Notes under the pieces: model-generated | Databases searched by the model: none | What the model saw: the letters and a program-made list of their open reading frames with translations, nothing else | What the model was told of the DNA's origin: nothing | Made by a program: the position numbers and the translations under genes | Shown: positions 44,078 to 56,318 of the stretch, in pieces | Layout of the letters: each line of letters begins with the position of its first letter | Numbering within the stretch: position 1 is the stretch's first letter | DNA from: Myxocyprinus asiaticus | Lineage: Eukaryota > Chordata > Actinopteri > Cypriniformes > Catostomidae | Length of the DNA stretch: 64,000 nucleotides | Reading direction: 5' to 3' | Assembly: GCF_019703515.2 (NCBI RefSeq) | Contig: NC_059362.1 | Span: 30,544,326 to 30,608,325, forward strand

Positions 44078-46438
44078 ACCTAAAAAAATAAAACCTTTGT
44101 TTAAGCAAAGTAAAAAGTCAGGACGTAAAGTAAAGAAATCGTATTTTCTAATCAAATGTATGCAAGTTTGTGACATTGACCATGTTAACTCCTTTGTTCC
44201 AAAGGTCAGATTTGCATTCTTCCATTGAAGCACACAAGATACCTTTCAGAGCATTCTCAGATTTTGCTGGATCATTATGTTTTGTACAAACTAAAATTTT
44301 AACTGATAATAAAGCAAAATGGAACATACCAACTAAAAACAGTTTGTCAAGATTACTTTTCAATAACATTTTCTTGTGTTCTAGAGTAAGCAAACTATCA
44401 ATAATGTGATTGGCTCTTTTAAGCAAAAGGCGGGACTTTCCATTCCATTCCTGCGGTTGCCATTTTTAAAAGTTACCATTTCTCCTATTCACATTTCTAC
44501 GATTGATCTCCCCCCACCACCCCCTTATTCTGTCTCTGGCGATAATCAAGCATAAAATTATTATGTTGAAAGGTCTTTTGTAAATCTCTTTATAATAGGT
44601 GACAATCTGATAGACTTTCTCACATCAGGTTCGAGCTCTTAACACTCATTAATATCCCAGCACTCCTCCTTCACTCGTGTCCCACTGTATTTTTCATCAG
44701 CGTGTGCCGTTTGTGTCTGAAAGTGTGTGATTGCATCTGGCTGCATGTGTCTGCATGGGTGTGAGCTTTGTGTGCTGTCTAACAGACAGCTCCCTACCGA
44801 AGAAGGCAGAGCGCCAGCTTTGCGTCGGCTGGCCTGTTGTCACAGTAACAGACGGCTCTCCGCCATGCGTCTGCCTGATCAGCATAACACAGGCCAACTT
44901 TCTCTCTGTCTCTCTCTTGACCTATCTTTCTCTCACCTCCTTTTAAATCAGACAGTCATGGCCCTGCAGAGAGGCCGAGCATATAGTTCACTGACAGAGG
45001 AAGATAGGGAGAGAGTTTTAAGGGCCTCCTGTACTTTTCACTCTGGTTTATTTAAACTGAAGGCAGAGGGCTAGAGATTAGCTGGAGGCCACAGTACCCC
45101 ACACTCCAGCTGCTTTTACTCACTCTCTCAGCTTTTCTTTTGCTTTTTTTCTTGCCAAAGAAGAATTTTGACAATCGGCATAAAATCTGGTCAACACTGT
45201 AGCTTATTCTGGCTTAGAAACACCCACTTACTGACATGTAAAGTGACCAACCACAGTTTTTGGTATGGAACATTCAGGGGTGGGGGAGTTAATGATATCA
45301 CAAAGATAGACCAGTGGGCAGCAGAGCTAATTCATGGTAGATTATTCAAATAATGGCACAGCAGTCTCAATGAAAAGTTGAACAAACAACACTGAAGAAT
45401 GTAAAAAATAGGTTTAGTTTTTATGGTAAAAATTTCCATCCATCTAAAAGTAATATGTAACAATAATTTTATACATAACTCTGAAAACTAAGCGGAATAC
45501 ACATACAGATATGTTAACCAGCTTACACAAAAAAAAAAAAAAAAAAAAAGATGTAATGCCAAAAAAAGCACCGCTATTGTGGACTATTTAGCAAAGTGTA
45601 TCTGCCAGTTCCCACAAGTCACCATCATCTTCTCAGTCTGCACACTTCTGATTCTCCTCTCTGGAAAACCGTTGAGATTTTTGGCAGGTTGCCAGGTTGG
45701 CTGTCAACAGATCAATGGAACGTGTGGAGTCACCGCCAGCTGAATTCTCATCCTGATTGTGACTGTTTTCTGTGAGGCTCCCTGGGGATGTCAGGTCTCT
45801 TAGTATGCTAATCCAAAAGCAATGGATAAGCCCGGCTTTCACTCTCTGTTTAGCTGTCGCACAAACATTAAGACAAATGAGAGATTTTGTAGCTGACTAA
45901 AAGAAATTGGGGAAGTCGTCACTCATGGAAAAAGATTTTGTCTGCTTACACAACACAGTATTCTTTATCCAGGAACAGAAATGCTTAATTATTCAGAAGT
46001 AGAATCACACAGAGAAACAAAATGTTCTTTTTTTACATTTCAAATTCAAGGGATAATAATAATAATACAGGACTCCTAAAATGGTTGCAGATGCGACGAG
46101 AAAAAAAAAATGAATGCGACAATAATTTTAAATCTAGTTGCAGTTGGCGACAGTCAACGTGTGTTCATATGCGGTTTTGTCAAATATCATCCTGTGAGTT
46201 ATTGAATACATCTTTAGAGCGTGCACCACTGTATACGCCTATCGGCCAGCCTCTCTGGATATATATATATAAAATATATTTACATAAAGTATAATATGCA
46301 TGTAGTGTTCAATTAATTGTGTTGCCTTCTTGAGCATCAATTAATGTTTGCACCTTGTGTAATAGCTGTGTATGAGTCCCTCAATGGTCCTAAATGTAAC
46401 AAGCTGGATCTCACATCACAAATAAATGTGTAAATACA
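44078..46438. other. Non-coding stretch, no gene confirmed
   Basis: It includes a strong pyrimidine tract ending AAATCAG at about 44950, followed by a frame MALQRGRAYSSLTEEDRERV (from about 44958), but no usable donor follows before the stop. A poly(A) run lies at 45531-45550. Opposed frames at 44148-44426 and 44170-44409 are shadows of each other. No transposon ends. Confidence 0.4.
45531..45550. repeat. Poly(A) tract
   Basis: Twenty A residues at about 45531-45550; possible retroposon tail with no recognisable body. Confidence 0.8.
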
Positions 46439-46439
46439 A

Positions 46440-47271
46440 TAATGAGCCAAAATATTATGACCACTCACAGGTGACGCGAATAACATTGATCATCTCCTAA
46501 CAAGGCCACATGTCAGGGACTGGGTAGGTTAGATGGAAAGCGAACAATCAGTACTCATAGTCAACGTGCTGAATGCAGGAGAAATGGGCAGGAGTAAAGA
46601 CCTGAGCGAATTTGACAAGGGCCAAATTGTTATGGCCAGACGACTGGGTCAGAGCATCTCTGAAACAGCAAGGCTTGTGGGGTGCTCCCAAGGCTCATCG
46701 ATGCGCAAGGGCAATGAAGTCTATCCCTTCTGGTCCGAACCGACAGTGGCACATATCACAGAAAATTTTAATGATGGTTACGGGAGGAATGTGTCACAAC
46801 ACACAGTGCATTGCACTCTGCTGCGAATGGGGCTGCTTAGCCACAAACCGGTCAGAGTGCCTATGATGACCCCTGTCCACGTTCCACCTACCTAAACATC
46901 ATTGCAGACCAGGTACACCCCTTCATGGCAATGGTATTCCCTGATGGCAGTGGCCTCTTTCTGCAGGACAATGTGCCACACTGGACACATTGTTCAGGAA
47001 TGTTTTGAGGAACATGATGAAGAGTTCAAGGCGTTGCCCTGGCCTCCAAATTCCCCAGATCTCAATCTGATTGGACCAACAAGTTCGATCCACCCAGCTC
47101 TACCTCACAATTTACAGGATCTGCTGCTAATGTCTTGGTGCCAGATACCACAGGACACCTTCAGGGGTCTTGTATAGTCCATGCCTCGGCTGGTTGGCGC
47201 TGTTTTGGCGGCATGCGGAGGACCAACAGCATATTAGGTAGGTGGTAATAATGTTTTGGCTCATCAGTGTT
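46440..47271 (+). mobile_element. Tc1-like transposon relic
   Basis: Left end AATGAGCCAAAATATTATGA with CCAC; right end GTGGTAATAATGTTTTGGCT then CATCAGTGT, an inverted pair typical of a fish Tc1 family. The 830-bp length against about 1.2-1.3 kb for intact relatives shows internal deletions. The frame is broken into an N-terminal helix-turn-helix piece and a C-terminal DDE piece. Confidence 0.85.
46533..47177 (+). pseudogene. Tc1-like transposase, broken
   Basis: The N-terminal piece (46584 onward) reads [38 protein letters not shown], the first helix-turn-helix. A deletion then removes the linker and most of the second DNA-binding half. The C-terminal piece (46902-47177 and an adjacent frame) reads HIVQECFEEHDEEFKALPWP, PNSPDLN and SWCQIPQDTFRGLV, the region holding the second Asp of the DDE motif and the conserved PNSPDLNPIE box, here PNSPDLNLIG. 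The last Glu/Asp context and the first Asp region are damaged. Inactive. Confidence 0.8.
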
Positions 47272-47291
47272 TATACAGTATATATATACTG

Positions 47292-47687
47292 TACTGTGCA
47301 AAAGTTGTAGGCACTTGTGAAAAATGTTGCATAGGCCTTTAAAACAGCACCAATTCTCCTAGGTACACCTAGACACAGTTTTCCTTGGTTGTTGGCAGTT
47401 AAGATGTTCCAAGCTTCTTGGAGAATTCGAAATCTATTTAGGCTGTCTCAATTGCTTTTGTCTCTTTATGTAATCTCAGATTGACATGATGTTCAGTGGG
47501 GGTTTTGTGGGGGCCATGACATCTCTTGCAGGACTCCCTGATCTTCTATTCTAATCTTTTCTATTTTCAAAAGTAATGTTTGGGAGTCTAACATTTATAT
47601 TTCATATTGACACACTAAAGCTGAAGATATAAATAACCATCTTAAGACAAATGCTTTTGTGAAACATCTTAAGACTTTTGCACAGTA
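47292..47687. mobile_element. Tc1/mariner-type MITE (TACTGTGCAAAAGT ends)
   Basis: TACTGTGCAAAAGTTGTAGG at 47292 is mirrored by CTTAAGACTTTTGCACAGTA ending at 47687. TA dinucleotide runs flank it on both sides, as expected for TA-targeting Tc1 elements. The 396-bp interior has no intact frame. Confidence 0.8.

Positions 47688-47690
<3 letters not shown>

Positions 47691-47726
<36 letters not shown>
47691..47726. repeat. (TA)n microsatellite between two Tc1-type elements
   Basis: About 17 TA units separating the right end of the 47292-47687 element from the next terminal repeat. Confidence 0.95.
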
Positions 47727-47729
<3 letters not shown>

Positions 47730-48225
47730 CTCTGGAAAAAAATAAGAGACCACTGCAAAATTATCAGTTTCTCTGGATTTACTATTTATAGGTATGTGTT
47801 TGAGGAAAATGAACATTTTGTTTTATTCTATAAATTACTGACAACATTTCTCCCAAATTCCAAATAAAAATATTGTAATTTAGAGCATTTATTTGCAGAA
47901 AATGACAACTGGTCAAAATAAAAAAGATGCAGTGTTTTCAGACCTCGAATAATGCAAAGAAAACAAGTACATATTCATTTTTAAACAACACAATACTAAT
48001 GTTTTAACTTAGGAAGAGTTCAGAAATCAACAGTTGGTGGAATAACCCTGATTTTCAATCACAGCTTTCATGCATCTTGGCATGCTCTCTACCAGTCTTT
48101 CACATTGTTGTTGGGTGACTTTATGCCACTCCTGGTGCAAAAATTCAAGCATCTCTGCTTTTTTTGATGGTTTGTGGCCATCCATTTTCCTCTTGATCAC
48201 ATTCCAGAGGTTTTCAATATTTTAT
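47727..48225 (-). mobile_element. Tc1-like transposon, 3' half only
   Basis: The terminal repeat CAGCTCTGGAAAAAAATAAG with AGACCACT begins at 47727. On the minus strand the coding part shows ENLWNVIKRKMDGHK-like and LHQEWHKVTQQQCERLVESM-like frames (48215-48070). These are the C-terminal end of a Tc1 transposase in a family whose 3' UTR is the sequence between 47760 and 48040. The 5' half is missing. Confidence 0.75.
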
Positions 48226-48961
48226 GTTTTAAATATCTGTTATGTAGATTCTTAAGGGCAGTACTAAATAAAAAAAAAATAAAAAAATGTATCTCTTGTA
48301 TTTGTATACTTTCTATAGGGGAGTGAAACAAAAGGGTAATGCAAACTTGTGCACGCAACTATAAATATATAAAACCTCCGATTAATGAGTTGTCAGCTGT
48401 CTTCCTTTTCTTCCGCTTTCTGTCTTGTTTCTGAACAATAATCTATATCGAGCAATTCTGTAATGTGGAAACAAAAACAGCCATTTGGCTCTTAAGTGTT
48501 TCAGTTTAGGATTCAATGGCTCCAAAGTAATATTTTTAGTCTGGAGCCCTGTAATATTTATTTAGATATAATAATACACAATAATGTGTTATTATAATAT
48601 ACAGTGATACAGTGTGATTGTATTAGATGGAAATATCAAAGAGTATTCAAAATCAAGTTTGTTAGCTTTTAAGTTATGAAACAATAAATATAAAATATTT
48701 TAGACACTTTCTGGCTGTAAATATTTGTGGAACTTAGTTCCATAGTTGATGTCGTTAACAACAAAAATCTGAGTGAATTGAGGGGAACAAACTTAATTCA
48801 ACAACTAAATGTTACCTTGCGACCAGTTGGATAATCATAGTTTGATTGCAGATCCAATTGCTTTGATATTTTGTTATCTAATACAATAACATTCAGACAT
48901 TCAAGGGTGGCTAAAGCGTCCAAATATTTTTGGTGCCATTGTATTAGATTAATTAATAGAA
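48226..48961. other. Non-coding stretch, no gene seen
   Basis: AT-rich; nothing recognised. Confidence 0.4.
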
Positions 48962-49190
48962 TAGAAGTCTTTATTTTGGTCACACATACATAAGTTTTTT
49001 TTTTTTTTGCATATATACAGTGAAATGTATTTGTTTTCACATATCCCAGCTAAGCTGGGGTCAGAGTGCAGGGTCAGCCATGATACAGTGCCCCTGGAGC
49101 AGATAGGGTCAAGGGCCTTGCTCAAGGGCAACCCCTGACCTTCTGGTCAGTAACCCAGAGCCTTAACCGCTGAGCCACCACTGCCCCTTT
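48962..49190 (-). mobile_element. Fish SINE/LINE-tail repeat
   Basis: AGAAGTCTTTATTTTGGTCA, TATACAGTGAAATGTATTTG, then CCTGGAGCAGATAGGGTCAA, GGGCCTTGCTCAAGGGCAAC, CTGACCTTCTGGTCAGTAAC and CTTAACCGCTGAGCCACCAC. The ordered blocks are those of a fish retroposon whose 3' sequence is shared with L2-like LINEs; the minus orientation follows from the TTTATT start. Confidence 0.7.
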
Positions 49191-49469
49191 GAAATCTAAT
49201 GAAAAGATTATATAGTTATCAATAATATACAATTAATTTAAAAATCTAAAGAAATAACATCTAATTTTCATTCAATATTTATTAATTCTTCACCTCCCAG
49301 TGACTTAAATGAGTTGTTGTACATGTGCTCATTCAATAAGAGCTGCAAAACATGCACAGTCACAAACCTGGTGGCTTGTCATTTTGAGAACTGTTCAACA
49401 GCATGCCTTTAAAAATTACACATGGCAACAATGGACTGTTTCAGTAGACTTCCATTAAAAACACACCTA

Positions 49470-49472
<3 letters not shown>

Positions 49473-49562
<90 letters not shown>
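49473..49562. repeat. (CT)n(CA)n compound microsatellite
   Basis: TC run 49473-49516, then CA run to 49562. The minus-strand Arg-Glu and Cys-Val frame over it is artefactual. Confidence 0.95.
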
Positions 49563-49565
<3 letters not shown>

Positions 49566-50371
49566 GCCAGCTGTCAGTGTGAAAAATAAGTCCCAGGGTG
49601 GAGTCAACTTCTGCTAATGAGTAATATCTGTAGCTATACTGTGTATGAGGAATGTTGTAATCCATTATTGACGTTTGGGAAATGAACAAAAAGAAGCACA
49701 CAGACATGCACTCAAGATCCTAGATTTTCAGCACCTTTGAAGCTGATCTCTTGAATGATTTTTAGGGTTTCTCTGACATTTATAGGCAAGACTTAACGAT
49801 AACATGTGGAGGACACTTTCTGTTCTCTCTGCTTAAAGATCACAGGGATCTACAAGATTTCCTCAGTCATGGCATATTTGGAAAAATCAAAGAGTTTTAA
49901 AATTGTTTTACAGGCCTGGAAATGTCATAGAAAGTAGTAAAATCTTTAAAAGTCATGGAAAATTCTACTGTCAATATTAGTTTTTTTTTGCCCGTTATTA
50001 TATACCCATATTCGTTTTTGTATTAGTTTTTGTACCTGTTTCCCATTTACTCCTCGGTACTGAAGAGGTGGCTTGGATAATGCGATTTACATTGGTAGTG
50101 GTGACCTTTGGTAGATTCTGTATACTCCTCATATAAAATGCCATTTTCAGCAGTCTCTGGACCTGCGCCCACTTCTGACACTTCTCCATTTCCTTCCTTT
50201 CTTTCACCCCCTCTTTAAGCAATGCATCCCATCAGTGACAAACACTAGCAAAACAACTGTCTGTTGCGACATGACACACACTTAAAGGAAGGGGAAAGGG
50301 CTGCCAACAGGATGACCTGAAGAACAGATGGAATCTAGACATCACCCCCTCTTATTCTCCATCACATCAGG

Positions 50372-50372
<1 letters not shown>
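49563..50372. other. Non-coding stretch, no gene seen
   Basis: A 74-codon minus frame (50222-49998) has no recognised domain or splice context. Nothing else is seen. Confidence 0.35.

Positions 50373-50402
<30 letters not shown>
50373..50402. repeat. (CA)n microsatellite
   Basis: About 15 CA units. Confidence 0.95.
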
Positions 50403-50407
<5 letters not shown>

Positions 50408-50599
50408 GAATATATAATTATATGATATATATACTTATTTTACTGCTAATTTGAAATATGATATTTGATTGTATTGTAACCTTGACCAACCATTTTAGAG
50501 ATTTCTGTCTTTTCCCACTGTACTTTTATACCGCTTGTATCCATAATCTAAATGAAAAAAAAAAAAAATACATAGGAGTGCATTTTTAATCTTTTGCTA

Positions 50600-50880
50600 A
50601 CAACTCTAGTATTTAAAAGATTGTTTCCTTTTCATGAATGTTATGGATGAAAGATACTTCTCTTTAAAATAAAATAAAAAATACAGCTTTGGCATCATAT
50701 TTTTACACATGCGCCCATTTTCTAACAACTTGAGAGACTTCAGAAGACCTGACAACATTTCTGATAAGGGAACGTAGTGAACAATGGTGCTCCCTGTTTT
50801 TTTTTGTTTTTTTTACTTTTGTTTTTTACGGTGCATTCTGGGAATTTTTAGAGAGCAAATGTGTCAGTGCAGAGGAACGA
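50600..50880 (+). mobile_element. Partial copy of the 36766-37290 MITE
   Basis: GAGAGACTTCAGAAGACCTG, TAAGGGAACGTAGTG, AATGGTGCTCCCTG and GCATTCTGGGAATTTTTAGA are collinear with 37075-37230. Neither terminal repeat is preserved. Confidence 0.7.
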
Positions 50881-50899
50881 TTTTACAGTTGATTACAGC

Positions 50900-52600
50900 A
50901 GCGGCCAATTGAGTGCTTGACTACTGCAGTCCAATCGTGGCAGGTCGCATGATCGATTCAGAGCGTGTCTGCAGCGTCCGATTGTGTGCATGGCTTGTCC
51001 GTATACTGTTTGCTACTTCAATAAAAATTCAGGAATTGCATTGTAATTTAACAGACATTGTTTTTTTATTTCTGAATGGTGGAAAACGCTGACTGACACA
51101 TTCATTTTATGCTTCATTTATACTACCTGTTTATTTCTGTGTACCCAGTGCCACTCACTTATTTGGCAGAGTTTGCACATGTCACCTTGTTTCATAGTGA
51201 GCTAATGTGAGTGTGTGTACACAAGTTGTGTGTGTTTGTGTTTGTGTGTGCATTAGTCATTAGGGAGTTAAAGCTCCATGATAAAGGCTTTCATGTTTTA
51301 GAGCTGACTCTATCAGGCCATCTGACTAGTTTTAGATGGCTTTTGTTTCTATTCACTGAAATGTCAACATCCTCCACCCTGCATTGGGAGTGCTGAATGC
51401 AGGTTGGAGTCAGCTGCCTGCAGGGGTCAACGTTCAGGGGTGAGGGGTCAACACCTGGCTCACTTTTATCTTTTAACTTGTTTGGAATGCTAGTAATAGG
51501 TTTATTTGGAATTCTTTTTAAAAGATCTCATTGGCATAGCTAAGCTTTGTTAGTTTGACTTGGCCTATATGAATTGGTCGAGGCAATGAATTCGTATGCC
51601 ATTATTTGACAATTATCATTATAACTAATAGTGTTAATGTTACATGGCTTTGCTATTGCACTAGTAAAACCAACAGTACCCGTCATGGTATGCCATAATG
51701 CATATTTTTATGGCAGCTGGCCAGAGTAATTTTTACGCATCATTTATTGTATGTAATGTAGAGGAGAGGGCTGCGTCCCCTGGCTCAGAGTTTTGATGAA
51801 ACATAATCACAGCACTTACAACATTGTACCGCCCTCTAGTGGTCAGTGTCCATTAAAATCAAATCAGGGGGCAAATATTGCCCCATTATGGAAAATTGTA
51901 TTTCTTACACTGGCCCTGACTATATGGACATGTTTAAATTCTATTTGAAATTGGTTCCCAACACAGACTATTATTTTTTTTTTCTCAAGTCTTTATCCTG
52001 GCTATTTAAATTTTTTATTTTTTTTTATTTATTGTGTTTTAAAGGTGAAGTGTGTGCTTGTTATGTTAAAAAACGGAAGTCTTCTATACCAGCTTGCTAT
52101 GCAGAGAGAAACTATACTGATACCAATACAAATTTAGTCAAAATTGAGTTATGACCAAAATCTGATCTTTTAGACTATGATTTGTTCTGTAATAGATGGG
52201 TTTAGCTCACCTGTGCTCAGATTCAGATAAAACAGAGTGCATCTTTTAAAATCCACATTTGGCTGGACAATCAAAGAACTAGACCACATTTGAGGCATAA
52301 GGCCTTACCGAAGGCTTGTTCTTAACAGACACTGAGCTCTGTTACCAGGATACATCCTCCTGTGGGCCCTGTGTCCACCAGACTCTTACTCAGGAGAGAT
52401 ACTGCTCTTACCCCAGCAGTTATTATTTCCCCAGTTATGAACTAGCTCAAAGAGTTTTTAGACCAAGGAGAGAGAATTCTGTAACACTTGTCTTAAAATA
52501 CCAACAGTTTTCACACCCACTAGAGAAGTCAAAGGACATATTGTCTCAAAAACAATAAAAGCAAACTTTTTGGGGGAACTTTATGGCTTTTGGTTTAACG
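50900..52600. other. Non-coding stretch, no gene seen
   Basis: Frames at 51211-51396, 51846-52154 and 52316-52558 have no recognised domain and poor splice context. T-rich runs occur near 51965-52030. Confidence 0.4.
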
Positions 52601-52602
52601 AC

Positions 52603-52603
52603 A

Positions 52604-52640
<37 letters not shown>
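52603..52640. repeat. (CA)n microsatellite
   Basis: About 19 AC units. Confidence 0.95.
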
Positions 52641-52643
<3 letters not shown>

Positions 52644-52679
52644 CATGGCATTAAGACTTAACACTTGGCAGGTTTGGTT

Positions 52680-53382
52680 TGATTAAAATGAACTCTGGTG
52701 CGATTGCTCTGTTAGTGCAATTCATTTGAACAAGTGTGAATGCTGCCATCCGAACCTTTGTGCGCACCAAACAAGCGGACCGAGACCGCCTGAATTATGG
52801 GTCTCGGTCCACTTACAAACGAACTATGGTGCGGTTCGATTGATATATGAATGCAACATGGACCAAAGACATCTAAACGGACCAAAAACAGGAAGTAATT
52901 TGCGTAATACTGACCTCAATCATACCTGGTTCTTCTCATCATAGGAGCTATGTTGCCCATTACAGTTCGGTACAGGCGTCGGAACCGCCGTCAGCCGTCC
53001 TTGCAGCATATCTTCATTTGTGTGTGCAACGGAGGAATTCCTGGCGCTATTTTGACTCCTTTACACATTTTATTAGCTCTTCATTTGTTCTAAGCTGGTA
53101 AAAATACCACCATATATACATTATAAATATAACGAGTGCATTTAGCCCAGCAGCCAGCATTGTTTTGGATGCTCGGCAAGTTCCATCACAAAATATATGT
53201 CATAAAAGCTGTCCAATCAGGTTGTGAATTTTTCCTGATGCCTTTTGTTTTGTATCGTTAGATTCGGTGTTAAAAATGCCAGTGTGAACGCTAAGCGAAC
53301 CAGGACTAAATGTATCATTTTCATTTTTGGTCCGGACCAAGAGGACCAAGAGAACCGAACTGCAAGTGTGAACACACCCTTA
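52680..53382. mobile_element. Foldback MITE with GGTGTGTTCACACTTGCAGTT end
   Basis: The right end is CCGAACTGCAAGTGTGAACA then CACCCTTA. The left half mirrors it: AATGAACTCTGGTGCGATTG, GAACAAGTGTGAATGCTGCC and CGAACC. Inside, GGACCGAGACCGCC and CGGACCAAAAACAGGAAG on the left pair loosely with CATTTTTGGTCCGGACCAAG on the right. No transposase frame. The left boundary is approximate. Confidence 0.65.
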
Positions 53383-54054
53383 GAGTACCTGTGTGCCAAA
53401 CCATTTTCCTCATGGGCAAAACTGATTTTTTTTATTTTTCAAATTTTTAAAGACTTTTCTAAAGACTTTTGACTGTCAGCATATGCATGACATTATAATA
53501 TGCCATTACGTTAAATTGTATTATCTTGTTGACCAAGATATTGAGGTTTATTTATCAATAGCAAAGAGCATTGATCATTTGGCTCATATTACCCACATTC
53601 ATGAGGCAGAGCTGGCTTGGTGGAGTGTTTTTGATTTCACAAGACTGTCAGCACAGCTGGATATGTGATGCATGCAGAGACAGAGCATGTATGCCTTTTT
53701 GATGATATAGTAGAATTCCTCCATTCAATCTTTGCCTGTCCTACATACCAGAGAGAATAAGAGAGAGGAATGTGTTGAGGAGGTCACCATGGATCAACAA
53801 GTATTTGCGGGATCTTGCTCTGGAGGTGATAGTCAGCCTCTCAGGCTCATGGGAGCCAAAGGTCAGAGGTCACAGAGGGTTCAGTCAGTTATTGGTCAGC
53901 TCAATAGAAACATAGAAAGAAGTGATGAGAGCACTGATAATGTTCCAGTTATATTTAACGGCATCTTTGACAAGGTCTTCTTCCTGTTCTCTAATCCAGT
54001 GGTTCTCAACTGGTGGTCAAAGGTCATGCATCAGTTCAACTCTATGGTATTTTG
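53383..54054. other. Non-coding stretch, no gene seen
   Basis: A 112-codon frame at 53732-54070 (HTRENKREECVEEVTMDQQV) crosses into the hAT element and shows no domain; it may hide an old exon, but no splice pair was found. Confidence 0.35.
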
Positions 54055-54931
54055 TAAGCCTGGGTATTGATACAGATTTCACAATTCGATTCTGATTTAC
54101 AAGATATCGATTCGATTAAAATTGGATAGATTTCTGTTATAATGTCAATTTTGCTTACATGTAAAAGGCAGCAAATGCTGTTAATTATACAGGGGACCTT
54201 CTAACTGGGTACATTACAAAAATATTAACTTTTAAAATGATTTTTTATTAGTTTTTCATCATTTTGGTCTCATTTTAGCTTTTTAAAAATGTACATATCC
54301 ATGTTTTCTATCAATAAATATGATATTATATTGCATATTTTATTTTGTTACATGCATATTGTTTAAGGCATAATTTATACTATTTACACGTATTTACATT
54401 GATTTGTAGAACACGCACTAAAAATCTGTACTGTCTCTTTAAGAAAACTGGCAGTTCTGTTCTCCAGTGGCTTCTTTACCTCATCTGTGCTATTTGTGAT
54501 TAGAATAACATTTTTGTTTTTGTTGTTTTTGATCAACAATTGATTGTAAAGAGCAAATAGGATATTAAAAGAGACATTATTCAGTGGCGAATGGATTGCG
54601 TGTATCTCGTCTTTGGACACTCATTAAATGGAATGAATCAAATAAAACTTTAACTCTCAACACACAGTGAAAGGATGCTTAGCTTCTATTTCACCAAATA
54701 TACTAAATCACTGGTGAGTGCAATCTGAACATTTACCAGCCAGTGGATTATCACAGACATTTTGAGTCGCATAGCACGGAATTTGGTCGCGAAATATGCG
54801 AGTGATTAGCTCACATTGTAGAGAGTTGCGCATATAGTAAAAGATCGATCTTAGGATTTCAGAGTCGATATTGAGAACGTTCAAATGAAAATCACGATGC
54901 ATCAGAAAATCAGTATTTTTACCCAGTCCTA
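54055..54931. mobile_element. Non-autonomous hAT with exact 8-bp target duplication
   Basis: Left end TAAGCCTGGGTATTGATACA; right end CAGTATTTTTACCCAGTCCTA, an imperfect inverted pair (TAxGxCTGGGTA). GTATTTTG flanks both sides exactly (54047-54054 and 54932-54939). Subterminal ATCGATTCGATT on the left corresponds to CGATATTGAGAACG on the right. No transposase frame. The same right-end sequence is seen alone at 22595. Confidence 0.85.
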
Positions 54932-54939
54932 GTATTTTG

Positions 54940-56314
54940 GTGCAAATTCATCTGTCACTTGATAGAAGCTAGCCAAATTAGGCAGGCTGCGTGACATGCC
55001 CTCACCCTCAAAAACCATGAACAAAACTACACAAGGTAAAACAAAATATGACCCCGACTACATTAAACACAGGTCCACTGGGAAATCACACTTCTGCTGT
55101 TGCTTATGCATTTAGAAAATGGTCAGTTTTCCTATTCAGGCTATGTCATTGTAAATTTTTTTTACAAATTGTTAGGCCTGTGCATGTTTATGGTAATATT
55201 ATTGAATTTAATTTGTTAATTTTAAAAATCATTTTTATTTACATTTTGCAATAAAGTATTTTGGTACTGTGTTGTGTCACCACTTGATGTGCAATGTATA
55301 ATCAGCATGCTAAAGCCTCTTTTACACTTCTCTGTCTGCTTTAGTGCTTTTTTCTTCATTGCTAAGAATCTTCCTTTCCAACTTAAATGGATATTTTGCA
55401 ATTCGGTGGTCAGACCACATTGAATTAAACATATTTTGAAATATTCTCCCATAATATGCTTACGAAATAGCTAGTACACCAACAAACACACATGAACACA
55501 CATATTTTATATGGTCATACTGACACACACTTGCAAAGATTCTCACGAAGACAAATAAACCAAACTCATAAAATTGTGGGGACAGAACTCAATAAAATCC
55601 TTTCCTTGGCATCTTGGTAAGCACTTACTTTTAAAAGCTTAATTACAACAGTTCTGCAGTGCTCTGCCAATTTGGAAGCCGTTTCGAGACTGTGAACGTC
55701 AATTTGATTTTTTTGGAAACAACGATCTCCCAGTGACGCTTGGAGGCAAAATGCCATTGTCTGGTAAATAAATGTGAATGTAAAACACACTTTTCAGATA
55801 AATTTAATTGACTGAATCTTCATTTTAGTAAATTTTTTATATAATTATCTAAAATTATCTAATCATGTAAAATGGCAGTGACTGGAGAAAAAAAATGGCA
55901 ATTTAAGTGCGTAGTGACAAATTACCTTGAGTGTTAGCAACTCAAAACCTGTGAAACTCTCACCTCAACAGCTGTAAAGAGAATGGACAGAGCGTGTGAA
56001 GATGTGCATGTTTGTACTTGCATGATGAGTCAGAACAGAAAACTATGCCCCCTCTTGTTTTTGGGTTAATGATCATGTGCTCAGATTCATGACACCTCTT
56101 TCTTCAGAACACCACTCGGGTTTCCTCTCTGACCTGCCGTGTCAACAGTAGTATGCCACAAACATGTCAAAGTTTCACCATGTTCCTACAGCAGGCAAAA
56201 CTTTAGCAGCATCAGTCCTTTTTTATCCCCATAAAAGAAGCCTGTGAAGCACAGGGAAGCGATTTTGTAAAGGGCAATAAGGCCAGAAGCATACACTATG
56301 TAAGTATGCTGATT
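54940..56314. other. Non-coding stretch, no gene seen
   Basis: AT-rich; no transposon ends or paired splice sites. Confidence 0.4.
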
Positions 56315-56318
56315 TTAA

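Noticed and set aside
44727..45074. 115-codon frame following a good pyrimidine tract and AG
   Set aside because: No donor before the stop and no recognisable domain; kept only as a note.
49441..49707. Cys-Val and Arg-Glu repeat protein
   Set aside because: Translation of the (CT)n(CA)n microsatellite.
53732..54070. 112-codon frame
   Set aside because: It runs into a hAT element, has no paired splice sites and no known domain.
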